Origin: Opitutia bacterium
Lineage (GTDB): Bacteria > Verrucomicrobiota > Verrucomicrobiae > Opitutales > UBA953
NCBI GenBank assembly: GCA_004558035.1
Contig: SFEJ01000015.1
Location: 1 to 56,014, forward strand
Direction: 5' to 3'
DNA: 56,014 nucleotides
The notes under the pieces were generated by a model that saw nothing but the letters and a program-made list of their open reading frames with translations, was not told the DNA's origin and did no database searches. Positions 9,801 through 20,200 of this stretch are shown here, one piece after another (position 1 is the stretch's first letter; every line of letters starts with the position of its first letter). The position numbers and the translations under genes are program-made.

Positions 9801-12800
9801 GAGCGTGCCGTCCACCACGAAGTCCGTGCCCGCGGCGGTCGCGATCTTGTTGAAGGCGTAGCTCGAATTGTCGCCGAGCTTGAGCGCGCCTGCGGAGAGC
9901 TTCAGTTCCTCCACGGTCCAAACGCCCGCCGAGGAATTGCGGTCGAGCACGAGCGTTCCCGCGCCCGTCTTTTCGAAAGTCGTTCCCGCCTCGCCGGCGA
10001 CGAGCCCGTTGAACGTGTATTCGCGGTCCGCGGCGACGTCGAAGACGAGCGTCGCGTCCTTGCCGAGCGCCGCCGTGAAGAACTCGCCCTGCGTTCCGCG
10101 GAAAACGCCGTCTTCCTTGAAGTTCAGGCGCATCGTTCCCGCGGCGACCTTGAGGTCGAAGGAATTCGCGACGTCGCCGAACGCGTCGCCGTTCGTGACG
10201 ACGAGCGTTCCCGCGCCGTTTTTCGTGAAATACGACTTCGCGTCGCCGTCGGAGGCGCCGCCTCGAATGTTTCCGTCAAAGGAAAGCGTGTGTTCCGCGT
10301 CCGCGACGTTCAGCGCGAATTCCGTGCCTTTGTTCAGCCAGACGGTCACGCTTTCGGCGAAGCTTTCGCGGTCGGAGACGTTCACGACGAGCGCGCCCTT
10401 GCCGACGACGATTTCGCCCGTGAAGTCGAGCTCGGCTTCAACTTTTTTGCCGAGCGCGGAATCGACGACGAGCGTTCCCTCGCCGTCCTTCAGAATCGTT
10501 CCCGAGCCGTAAATCACGCCGCCTTCCGCGATCTTGAAGACGTTGTGCGCTTCGCGCGCGGCGGCGTTTTCTTCCTCGGTCCTGGTCGGATCGTCCGCGT
10601 ATTCGCCGGCGGAGACGACGGTCAGCAGGCCGTCGGAACCGACCTGGATCGCGCTCGTGTTCGGCACCGCGTCCCAATCGACGCGCAGCTCGCCGCCCTC
10701 GACGATCGTCGCGCCCGTGTACGTGTTCACGCCGGTGAGGCGCAGCGTCTCCGTGCCAATCTTCTTCAGCGAAACCGCGCCGGTCAGCGTTCCCGCGAAG
10801 CCGGGCAGCTCGCCCTCTTCATAGGAAAGGCCGATGACTTTTTCGAATTCCGCGTATTTTTCGGCGGACGTCGCCGCGGCGCGGATCGCCTCGGTCGGCA
10901 GCCCGTAGATGTCCGAAAGATTATTGACGTTCTCGTCCGTGAGACGGAACTTGTAGTCGTCCGTGAACAGCGAAATGAAGTCGTAGAAGGTCTCGGGAAC
11001 GCCGCCCGCCAGATCCATGTATTTGACGACGTTGGCGTCGAGCAGCTGGCGATAGCCCGCGCGCGTGAGCGTGAGCAGCCCGGTGGAGGCGTCGGAAACG
11101 AAGAGAGACTTTCCTTTGTCGGAATTATATGTTTCCGCGAAGGAGAGCAGGTCTTCGAGCTCGCGGGAAGTCCAGCCCGCGGGAGCGGCCGCCACGAACG
11201 CCCGAACGTCGGCGAGATTCAGCAGCTTGTCGAACACGCCTTTCATCGAATCGCCCGCGGTGATGCCGGCGCTGACCCAGCGCGCGTTCTCCAGCTGCGC
11301 GATCCAGGCGTCGGACGTCGAGATTTCGGAGAAGGTCTCCGCGTCGATCGTCGCGTAAATGTGCGCGAAGACGTTGGCGAATTTCGCCGGATCCTTCAAG
11401 TAGGCGAGCGTGTGCTCCACGGTGAACGGCTCCGTCGTTCCCTCTTCGTTCATGTGCGCGGGACGCACGGAACCGAGCGCATTGACGACGGACGCGCTGC
11501 GTGAGCTCGTAAAGCCGACGATGCCGTCCAGCTCCAACCCGTCGGGAGAATCCACGTAGGCGCTCCTGTCCGCCGTCGCGAAATAATACGCGTCGTAAAG
11601 AATGCGGGAACCGCCGCCGTCGTAGTAGCGATTGATTGCCGCCGTCAGCTTGCCCAAATCGTCCCGGATCATGCCGACGGTCAGTGTGCTGTTGTTTTCG
11701 ATTTTGACCACGGAACTCTCTCCGCCGACGAGGGACGAGAAGGTCTGATTCTTGTCGGAGCGGACGACCGCGCCGTTCAGCGCCACGACGCCCGAAGACG
11801 CGCGGATCGCGCCCTCGTCTCCGAGCGCGAGCGTCCCGGTCATCCCCACCGTCGCGAGCGTGTGCGAGGACGTCGAGATGCTGAGTCCGGTCGTTCCCGC
11901 CTTGACGAGCGAACCGGCGCCGTCAATCACGCCGTTAAAATTGACCTGTCCCGTCAACACCGCCACGGAATCGTAGTTCTTGCCGTCGAAAATGAGCTGA
12001 GAATTTTCGTCGGTCGCCGTCAGCGAAGGCAGAATCTGGTAGGAGATGACGTGAAGGCGCCCCGCCACGATCTTGTCCGAGCCTTCTTCAAGCGTGATCT
12101 TCGACGCGTTGGCGAAGGAGGCATCCAGCTCGTCGTTCCCGTAGTTGCCGAGCGTGAGCGTCATGCCCTTGTTCACGGTGACGGTGCCGGTGAAGTCGTC
12201 CTGCGCCTGCAGGATCTGCACGTCGCCGGCGGCGGATTTGTAATCCTGTTCGCTGGAGCCTTCTCCGAAAGCAAAACGCCCGCTGTTGAGCGGCTGAGCA
12301 TCCACGACGAACTCACGGTCGTCGTTGAGAAGCCCGCCGTGCAGCGTCCCGTCCTCGTCCGTATAAATGGAATTGCGCGCGAAGACGATGTCCGAAACGC
12401 CTTCGAGGCGGGCGCTCATCGTCACGACGTCGTTCGCGATGACGACGAGCTTGCCGCCCGAGCCGACGTACACGCGGCCGGAGCCGAGCGATTCCGGGTC
12501 CGACATCCACGTGCCTTCGTAGATGAAGAGACGATTGATGGACGCCTTCGGCTGGTCGGCGCTGCAGAGATTCGCAAAAGTTCCCTTGCCGGTCTTGATG
12601 ACGTAGCCGTCATTGGCGGCGGAATTGTCCAAAATCGTCGTCTCGTCCGTGGTGTAGAAACGTCCGGCGAAATAGCCGTCGCGGTTTTCGGACTGATTGA
12701 CGATTAGCGCTCCGTTCGTTCTGACGACGACGGACGACCCCTCCGCGTTCGAAACGATGCGGTAATTGCCCGTCGTAAGCTCACCTCGCGAAATCTCGTA

Positions 12801-14264
12801 ATAACCGCGGTTCGCGGCTTCGTCCTCGATCGTCTGCCGCTCGATGAAAAGCGACTGAAGGTTGTTGAGAATCTGCGTGCCCTGAACAGTCACGCGCCCC
12901 GCTCTGGACGTCCAAGAGGTCCCGATGTAGTATCCGATGTTTTCCCAAAGCGACGCGTCGATCTGCCCGTGTCCGCCGCCGCTGGAAAGAGCGGCGGAAA
13001 GCTGCACGGCAGTGGCGGTCTCCAGAACGTTGTCCACGACGAACTGCCCCGTCGAGTCTGTTCCCAAAGTGGTGTTGCAGAGCAGGAAGACGTCGGCGAT
13101 GGGCGTGGCGCTCAGAGAGTCCTCCTCGCCTTCCCCCGCCTCCGTCCGCCGATGACCGGCGAGCCCGTAAGCCGCGTCGAGCGTGTGCACGTAATTCAGG
13201 ACGGAAGTCCTGCTGCTCACGTTCAGCGTCAGCGACGCCGTCGCGGACGCGGCGTCCTCGGCGTCGATTCTGTTCGTGAAGAATTCGGCGCGATTGGTGA
13301 TGGAGACGTCTCCTCCCCTCCCATTCGCCGAGATGAAATAAACGCGTCCCGTGCCGGAGAGCTTGCCGATGGTCGCCTTTCCGTCCCAGCCGTAATCATT
13401 AGCCGCGCGATCCGTGCTGATGACGATGCGCGAAGTCGAGGCGGCGTCGGTTCCGAGCTCGATCGTCGTGTTGACGTCCGCCTTGACGTTGTTCAGGAAG
13501 TTCAGGCGACGGATTCCTTCCGCGCCCGAGGCGGGACCGGTGTCCTCGTCTCCGAGTTCGAACGCTTCCGAAAGCAGGTTTTTCGGCGCGGACGCGAAGC
13601 TCAGCGTCGCGGTGTCCTTCAGGTTGAGATTGGAAACGCCCACGTAGCCGACCTCGAGAGCAAACGGCTGCACGTTCGCCGAGGCCGAAAGCTCCGGCTG
13701 CGGCTGTTTATAGGCAACGTATTGCGAAAGGTATCCCGCGACGACGAGCTTCGCGTTTTCGGAAACCGTCAGCGTGCCGGAAAACGCGGTTTTGTTCGTG
13801 TCCACGTTCCCGTCCGTCGTGATGCCCACCAGAGAGGAGGTGAAGCCCTGCTCGTACTCCCCGTGAACCTGCCCGTGCGTCGTCTGGAAAGACGCGGAAT
13901 AATAGGAGATGTCGGAAAACCCTTTGTACTCGAGCGTTCCGCTTCCCGCAATCTCGATTTCGCCGCCGGACTCGCGGATGTCGTAATAGCCGGAACCGTA
14001 ATTATAATCGTCGCCGAGCGTTCTCGCTTCGTCGCCTTCGCTCGTCTTCGAGCTCGAGCCGAGGAAGCGCCCGTAAAACGTCCGCGTGTCCGAGAGATTC
14101 AGCTTCAGCACGCCGTCCGACGAGACGTAGTAGTCTTCCGTCAGCGAGGACGTCACGTCGATCGCCGTCGAGCCGGTCACGTTGACGACCGCCTCGGCGG
14201 GAACGGCGCAAAAGCCGCTCAGCAGCGCGGCGGCGGAAAAAAGAATGGTCTTGGAAATTTTCAT
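6900..14264 (-). CDS. Giant autotransporter with PATR-type beta-helix passenger (paralog 1)
   Basis: A 2,454-residue type V secretion protein. A signal peptide (about residues 1-25) would send it through Sec. A very long passenger follows, made of repeats with the recurring motif KTGAGTLTL or GTGTLTL, typical of autotransporter-associated beta-helix (PATR) strands. The last roughly 290 residues form a beta-barrel translocator ending in aromatic Tyr after GFRYRY. The barrel shares segments such as FDYNTYGALVGADVK, EFLDDE and TFSLAPS with the neighbouring autotransporter, so the two are paralogs. A helix-rich, non-repetitive insertion (about 10800-11440) interrupts the passenger. It starts 25 bp after the stop of the neighbour, so both probably share a transcript. 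Likely role: adhesion or surface structure. Confidence 0.9.
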   Translation of the reverse strand: MKISKTILFSAAALLSGFCAVPAEAVVNVTGSTAIDVTSSLTEDYYVSSDGVLKLNLSDTRTFYGRFLGSSSKTSEGDEARTLGDDYNYGSGYYDIRESGGEIEIAGSGTLEYKGFSDISYYSASFQTTHGQVHGEYEQGFTSSLVGITTDGNVDTNKTAFSGTLTVSENAKLVVAGYLSQYVAYKQPQPELSASANVQPFALEVGYVGVSNLNLKDTATLSFASAPKNLLSEAFELGDEDTGPASGAEGIRRLNFLNNVKADVNTTIELGTDAASTSRIVISTDRAANDYGWDGKATIGKLSGTGRVYFISANGRGGDVSITNRAEFFTNRIDAEDAASATASLTLNVSSRTSVLNYVHTLDAAYGLAGHRRTEAGEGEEDSLSATPIADVFLLCNTTLGTDSTGQFVVDNVLETATAVQLSAALSSGGGHGQIDASLWENIGYYIGTSWTSRAGRVTVQGTQILNNLQSLFIERQTIEDEAANRGYYEISRGELTTGNYRIVSNAEGSSVVVRTNGALIVNQSENRDGYFAGRFYTTDETTILDNSAANDGYVIKTGKGTFANLCSADQPKASINRLFIYEGTWMSDPESLGSGRVYVGSGGKLVVIANDVVTMSARLEGVSDIVFARNSIYTDEDGTLHGGLLNDDREFVVDAQPLNSGRFAFGEGSSEQDYKSAAGDVQILQAQDDFTGTVTVNKGMTLTLGNYGNDELDASFANASKITLEEGSDKIVAGRLHVISYQILPSLTATDENSQLIFDGKNYDSVAVLTGQVNFNGVIDGAGSLVKAGTTGLSISTSSHTLATVGMTGTLALGDEGAIRASSGVVALNGAVVRSDKNQTFSSLVGGESSVVKIENNSTLTVGMIRDDLGKLTAAINRYYDGGGSRILYDAYYFATADRSAYVDSPDGLELDGIVGFTSSRSASVVNALGSVRPAHMNEEGTTEPFTVEHTLAYLKDPAKFANVFAHIYATIDAETFSEISTSDAWIAQLENARWVSAGITAGDSMKGVFDKLLNLADVRAFVAAAPAGWTSRELEDLLSFAETYNSDKGKSLFVSDASTGLLTLTRAGYRQLLDANVVKYMDLAGGVPETFYDFISLFTDDYKFRLTDENVNNLSDIYGLPTEAIRAAATSAEKYAEFEKVIGLSYEEGELPGFAGTLTGAVSLKKIGTETLRLTGVNTYTGATIVEGGELRVDWDAVPNTSAIQVGSDGLLTVVSAGEYADDPTRTEEENAAAREAHNVFKIAEGGVIYGSGTILKDGEGTLVVDSALGKKVEAELDFTGEIVVGKGALVVNVSDRESFAESVTVWLNKGTEFALNVADAEHTLSFDGNIRGGASDGDAKSYFTKNGAGTLVVTNGDAFGDVANSFDLKVAAGTMRLNFKEDGVFRGTQGEFFTAALGKDATLVFDVAADREYTFNGLVAGEAGTTFEKTGAGTLVLDRNSSAGVWTVEELKLSAGALKLGDNSSYAFNKIATAAGTDFVVDGTLLLDIDAGETENNVFNGTLSGTGTIGKTGTGTLTLKDMAFSGAIKLEEGSLVIDVAEGEKNLGFSLEVEADPDRTIPTLEKTGAGTANFTVANPDDINLKDVDLKVSKGTLKFNGAAVSTGAPNSIHIASDATLEITPATETDLRAVEDGLSGEGTFVFGSALTLTSVTANAASIAEFTGTFSLGRNVTLVLAADVTSIGGIEGSGTVKFTTTEISVNPNRDVAFTGTLEADTAGTTGTAGTTLNVGGTGLLDVSGATLTNIASIAVGSGANVGVALDNALGVRLADGSTLSLVGEVGVGDSYTGEVKVSGENSKVGISFSGARAYTAGTGTAFSALDGLVRNVTYQGGASAENVSLVISNLAGKDLTLALEPETASLRSILAAAETESAPVDFTRENVELATNAGGTLTLDTGAVAESGAIYRKTISGTGNFEKTGAGTLTLSAAEQTYTGATTVSAGTLAFGAGTTLATSGITVNSGATLQGGATLTAENASVTFASGSKYKLNVSAGEALRYTGAVSITGTLDLEIAQDQTLRGEALSIFEYVGTGTASEIRRDQFRLGEGNDVLYVDKGELANGNLKVYVAQRDFRDVPADYHDGLDALLDILSVWARPEGGYLSDALSAEEYAIADALNRTSLGALGDEITKLSPLGFASMVTIPHAGFSADASSLSGRLEQRLYDASSAIWVYAQDVEFFAQAQGSTVDNGSGSDAATFDYNTYGALVGADVKFNKDVTAGVALAYDRGKAKLHDGGGKIDSDNVRATAFAGFLLNDYLALNVGAQVGYAKFDTKRNTLVGTNKGDTDAWHGGVFADLVGAYALAAWGETSRLDLLPHAGIAFSYYRTDKFEEKGSGSALATDSFNAFSLEASVGAKLNYAFEIDGHGTRVGLDFSLIHEFLDDEVEIDSWISDSKFSTDARALSETTFSLAPSVSFDLTDKASVFLNYELRLGTESEVAHRANLGFRYRY

Positions 14265-14289
14265 GGGATTTCAGTCTTTCCGGGAAAAA

Positions 14290-17200
14290 TTAGAACGTGT
14301 GGCGGAAGCCCGCGTTGAAGTTGTGGCTCAGCTGTTCGTCCGTGCCGTATTCGAGCACGTAGCCGAATTGGAGCGAATTGCGCTCCGACAAATCGACCGT
14401 CAGCGACGGCGCGAGGGAGAAGGTGTCCGCGGCGCCGATCGTTCCCGTGGCGCGGAACTTCGAATCCGCGACCCGGCGGAAGGACGCGTCCACGTCCGCC
14501 TCGTCGTCGAGGAATTCGTGCGCGTAGGCGGCGCCGAGGGAAAGGCGCGCCTCCCAGTCGCCGAGCTGGAACTGCCAGTCGAAGACGACGCCGAGGCGCC
14601 CGACGAGGCTGTTCGCGTCGAAGGAATCGACGTCGAGCCCGGCGACGCCGTTCTCGTCGAACGATCCGACGCGGGAATAGAGATATTCCAAGCCGACGTA
14701 AGGCGTGGCGAGCAGGCGGGAACGCTTGCCCTTGGAGAGCTCGATGCCCTTGCCGAAGTTCGCGAACGCGCCGACGTTCCAGCCGTCCGCGTCGCCGTCA
14801 GCCTTGCCGACGAGCGTGCTGCGGTCGGTCTCGAAGCGGTTCACGCCGACCTGAGCGCCCGCATCGGCGAAGAACGTGCCGTCGCCGAGCAGCGAGCTGA
14901 AGAACGCGGTCGCGCGCAGTCCGTCGGAGCGGATTTTGCCGCCTCCGCCGTGGAGCGTGGCGCTGCCGTAGTCGTAACCGACCGCGACGCCGTAGAGCGA
15001 ATAATCGTCCGGCTTCACGTCCGCGCCGACGAGCACGCCGTAGGTATTGAAGTCGAAGTTCGCGCCGTCGGCCTCCTTCGAGCCGTCGCGCAACGTGGAC
15101 TGCGCGCGGGCGAAGAATTCCGCGCCGTTGTCGTAAATTTCGTTGGTGGAGTCGAAGCGGCGGTGCGACGCGCGCTCGGAGATCGCGCGGACGTCGTTCG
15201 CGAAGGAACTGCGCGGCAGGGCGATCATCGAGGCGAAGCCGATCGGCGAAAGATTCGCGACGTCGTCCGCGAGGCGGGCGGCGGAATCGCGGTTCAGCGC
15301 CGAGCCGATGACGCCGCCGATGTTGACGGTGCCGTCGGCGTTTCTCAGCAGGTCGTCCTCGATCACGATGCCGTGTTCGCCGGCGTCGTCCAGCCCGCCG
15401 AGCCTGTCGAGCACGGCGGTGAAGCTGCCGGAGAGCCCGTCGTGCAGGCCGTCCGTGAGCCCGAAGGATTCGCCGAGCGAGAAGGCGGAGAGCACGCCGT
15501 CCGAAGTCTGCGCGAGCATGAGCGCCGAGGAGCCGTTGGTCAGTCTGCCGTCGGCGAAATTGGCAGTCAGCTCCTGAGAGCTCATCTTCGTTCCCGAAAG
15601 CGACTTGAAGAGCACGATTTCGTTCCCGCGCTTCGTCGCCGCCGCGCCCGTGAGGCGGATCGTTCCCGCCCGGTTGTCGAACGTTCCCGCGTATTCGATG
15701 CGGTCGCCGGCGGAGACGTCCAGCGTCACCGTGCCGTTGTTCACGAAATCGCCGCCGGAGACCGTCGCCGCGGCGTTCGCCGAAACGGCGCGCGTTTCCA
15801 CGGAGACGACCGGCGTGCCGACGAGGCGGACGCCGCCCGTCATCGTGCCGTTGACCGTCAGCTTCGAGGTCGCGAGCGCGACGTTGTCGAACTTGACGGA
15901 GGCGCCGGACGAAATCGTCGTCTCGCCCGTGTAGGCCTGATCGACGGAGACCGTCGTCGTCTTCCCGCCGCCGAACGCGACGTTTCCGTCGCCGGAAATC
16001 GAGCGGTCCAGCGTCTGGTGGGCGTTGACCGCGCGGATTTCAAGCGTTCCCGCGCCGTAGGAGACGAGGCCGACCGCGCCGTTCAGATCGTCCAGCCCGG
16101 ACACCGCCAGCGTGCCCTCGCTCACGCCGACGGAGAGCTTCGCGTTCCCGCGGTCGTCGCCCGTCAGCGCGTTCCAAAGTTCCTGTTCGACGGAGAGCAT
16201 GTAGCGCCCGCCGTCCTCGACGCTGAGGAAGTCGAGCGTCTTGTCCGCCGCGCCCGTCTTGATGAGCTCGACGGTTCCGATGTTCTCGAACGAGCCGTCC
16301 GCCTTCACCGCGCCGCGCAGCTGCACGCCGCTGAGGCGGCCGGTGACGTCCTGCGAATTCGTGTTCGCGAAATAGATCTTCGCGTCGTTCTTCACGCGCA
16401 GCCCGCCCGCGAGGTCGTTGTTCAGTCTTTCGGCGGAGGCGTCGATGCGGACGCCGCCGTCGTTCACGAGAATCGTTCCCGTGGCGTCGACGTCCTCGAT
16501 CGTCAGCACGCCGGCGCCGGTGACTTCGACGTTGCCGGAGAAGTCTCCGCCGATCGTCGTGTCGTGCGCCTGATTCAGCGTCACCTTGTCTTCCGAGAAG
16601 AAGCCGCCCGTCGTCTGCACGGAGCAGAGCGAAACGCCCGCGCCGTTCACGACGATCTTGAGCGTTCCCGCGTCGAGCACGCCGTTGAAATACCTGTCCG
16701 CGCCGGAGTCCGGGCTGAGCATGGACGAGTCCGTGATGGTCAGCTCGCCCGCCGACGCCATGCTTTCGGAGGGAACGAGGCGAATCGTGCCGGAGCCCTC
16801 GACGGAGCTGAGGTCGATCGCGGAATCACGCGTGTATTCGAGCGAGAGCGTCGCGCCTTCGACGACGACCGCCGAGTCGAAGCCGAACGCAGAAGCGCCC
16901 CGGAGCGCGAGCGTGCCCTCGTAGACGCGCAGCTTGGCGTCCTGCCAGGAGGAGGCGACGGCGTCGTTCATGATGATCGTTCCCGTGCCGATTTTGCCGA
17001 CCGTGCGCCCGACGGCGCCGAAGATTTCGCCCGTGAAGAAGGCGTCGTCGGCGCCGGAATAGGCGAGCACGACGCTGCCGGACTCGCTGACGTCGCGGAT
17101 TCTCTGCGTGAGCACGGAAGTGATCAGCGCCGCGCCTTCCTTGACGGAAAGCCCGATGTTTTCGGCGAGCACTTCGCCCGAGAACACGAGCGAGCCCTCA

Positions 17201-20200
17201 CCGCCGACGAGGAACTCGGAAGCGCCCGAGGAGAGCGTGCCGACCCGTCCGGAATAAGCCGTGAACGAGGAATAATCCGTGCCGCGGACGCCGTTCACCG
17301 TCGCGCGGTAGGCGCCGGCGCTCTTGTCGTAGCCGAGAGCGTCGCCGTTCGCGAGCGTGAGCGTCAGCGTCGAGGCCTCGAGGAAGAGGTCGCCCGTGCC
17401 GGACAGCGCCTTGAAGGTCTGATTCGCGTTCACGGAAAGCGTCGCGCCTTCCGCCACGTCGACGGAAACCGCGTCGGAGAAAATGTTTCCGGAGGCGAGA
17501 ACGAGCGTGCCCGCCTGAACGCGGAAATCGCCCGCGAACGCGCCGAAGCCTTCGCCGGTCGAGCTCGAATCCCGCAGCGTCAGCGTTCCCGTGCCCGCCT
17601 TGGCGAGCGTTCCCGCGCCGGAGAAGGCGCGGTCGATCGCCGAGTCCGCCGTCTGTTCGAAAGTGAGCGTCGTGCCCGCCTCGACGGAGACGAGCGCGCC
17701 CTCGGGAGCGCCGTCGGCGAAAGTGAAGTCCGCGAGCAGCAGCGCGCCTTCCTTCACGGCGACGCCGCCGTCGATCCGGCTTCCCGCACCGCGCAGCTCG
17801 AGCGTTCCCGCGCCCGTCTTGACGAGGTCGCCCTTGTTCCCGAGCATGCCGGTCCAGAGCGTGTCCGTCTCCTGGAAGAACGTGAGCGTCGAGTCCGCGC
17901 TTTCGACGAAGACGTCGCCCTGCGAATACGTACCGCCGGCGGTCGAGCGCAGCGTCATCGTCAGATCGCCGCCCTTGACGGTCGTCGTGCCGTAATAGAC
18001 GACGTCTTCGCCGAGCGTCAGCGCGCCGTCGCCGATTTTTTCGAAATTGCCGTCGCCGGAAACGACCTTGTCGAAGACGCCGGCCTCGACGCCCGTCGTG
18101 TTGATCGCGAAAGTCGCGCCCGCGGCGATCGTGACGCCCTTGGAGAACGTGTCGTCGGAGGCGAGCGCGTCCGCGTCGATCTCGACCGCGCCGGCGTAGA
18201 TCGCGAGCGATTCCGCCTCGACCGTGCCCGAAAGCGTCGCGCGGTCGCCGCCGACCTTGGAAATCGATTTCGCCGTCACCGCGCCGTCGAACGCGAGGCG
18301 CTCGATCATCGCTTCCGTCGCGGCGTTGTCCGCGAGCAGCCCGTTCGCCCGCAGCAGCTTAAGATAAATGCGGGTGACGTCCGCCTTGGAAAGCTTTTCC
18401 GCGGAATCGCCGAGCCCGAAAAGCCCGCGGACTTCGGCGGCGTTGTTCCGCGCGCCGGAGAAATACGTCTTCAGCGCTTCCGCCTGTTCGGCGTCGGCGA
18501 GATTCGTGAGCGGCTTCAGATAAGCGGCGACGAGCGCGTCCGTGCTCGCCGCTCCCGCGCCCGCGGGGAAAGTCGGCGCGTCTTCGTCGCTGTTGCCGAG
18601 GTCGTCGGTGACGATCACGCCGAGCGCGGAACCGTTTACCGCAAGCGCCGCGTCGATCTTGTCCTGGCGGGACGCGTCCGCGCCGAGACGCAGCTCGCCG
18701 CCGGAAAGCGTCACTTCGGAATTGGAGGCGCCGAAGAGCGCGACCAGATTCTGCGCGCCCGTGAAGACCGCCGTCGTCCTGACGACGTCTTCCGTCGAGA
18801 CGACTGTGTTCCCGTCGGCGCCTTCGGTCTCGACGACGCGCGTCGCGCCGTTGAGGACGAGCGCCGAGGAATCCCAGAGCGAGCGCGCCTTCGTCGCCTT
18901 GATCGAGCCGTCCGAAATCACCGTCGCGCCCATGTACGAAAGCGAGGCGCCGCCGCCGAGCGTCAGCGTCTCCGCGCCCGTCTTGACGAGATTGCCGACG
19001 CCGGAAATCGCGCCGTCGAAAGTGCTGACGGCGGTTTTGGTCACGGTTTCGCCCTCGCCGCGGACGATTTCAGTCGCGTCAACGTCGACCGTCAGCGTGG
19101 ACGTGCCGAGCTCCACCTTGGAATATCCGTCGCCGGTGAGGTTGCGAATCTTCTGGTCCGTTCCGTTGAAGGCGAGCGTCGAATAGACGGACTTGCCCGC
19201 CGCCGCGTCGTCGAGCTTGCCGGAAAGCACGATCGCCGCCGCGTTCCCGAAAGAGCCGCCGGAAAACACGATCGAATCCGCGTAGGCGAGCCCTTCGGCG
19301 CCTTCTTCGACGCTCTGCTCGTTGTCGTCCGCGTCCGTGTAATAATAGACGCGTTTTCCGGTCTCGAGATTCTTCTCGACGCGGGTGATCGCGTACACGT
19401 CTCCGTCGGCGTCGGTAAAGGTGCCCGAGCCGTTCCGGTCGTAATACTTATAGACGTCTCCGGAAACTTCGCCCGCGAAATCCGTCGCGGTGAGAATGAG
19501 CGTCATGCCGTTTTCGACGGAGACAATTCCATCCACGAAACGCTGTTCCGAAGCGACTTCCACATAGCCCGGAGTCCGGTCGTTGCTGACGTCCACCTGA
19601 CCGCCCACCGTGTCGATGTAGGCGTAGGAGCTGAAAGTGAGATCCGTCGCGTCGAGGCGCATCTTCAGAGTCGCCGCCTCGTTTTCGACGATGGTGAACT
19701 TCACGCCCTCGGCGACGTAGAGGGAAGGATCGCGGACCCATTCCCCCGCCGTCCAATCGTAGGAACCCGGATCGAGATTGATGGCGTTGATGTTCACGAA
19801 GGCATTTTTAGCCTCGAGGATGGCGAGCTTTTCGTAATTCGCGCCTTCGAGAACGAGCGCGATGTCGCCCTCGCCGTACTTGACGATGGTGCCGCCCTTG
19901 GTCAGCGCGCCCGTTCGGGAATCGACGCCCGCGGCGTCGCCCGTCTCGTTCACGCCGCAGATCGTGCCTTTGTAGATGCCGCCTTTGCCCGCCTCCTGAT
20001 AAACGGCGAGCGTCGCGCCTTCGGCGACGGCGAGATAGGAGCCCGCGCCCGTTCCCGCGATGACCGGCGCGTCCGTGTCCGCGCTGTCCGCGGCGTTCTG
20101 CACCGCGCTCGCGGCGGACCTGTTGGAATCCGTCGCCGAGGCGCCGTTGGCGAACATCGCCTGGAAATTGCGTACAACCTGATTGTCGTTCACGACGAGC

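Noticed and set aside
6810..11504. 1,564-codon plus-strand frame opposite the first autotransporter
   Set aside because: Same cause: an antisense shadow of the passenger repeats.
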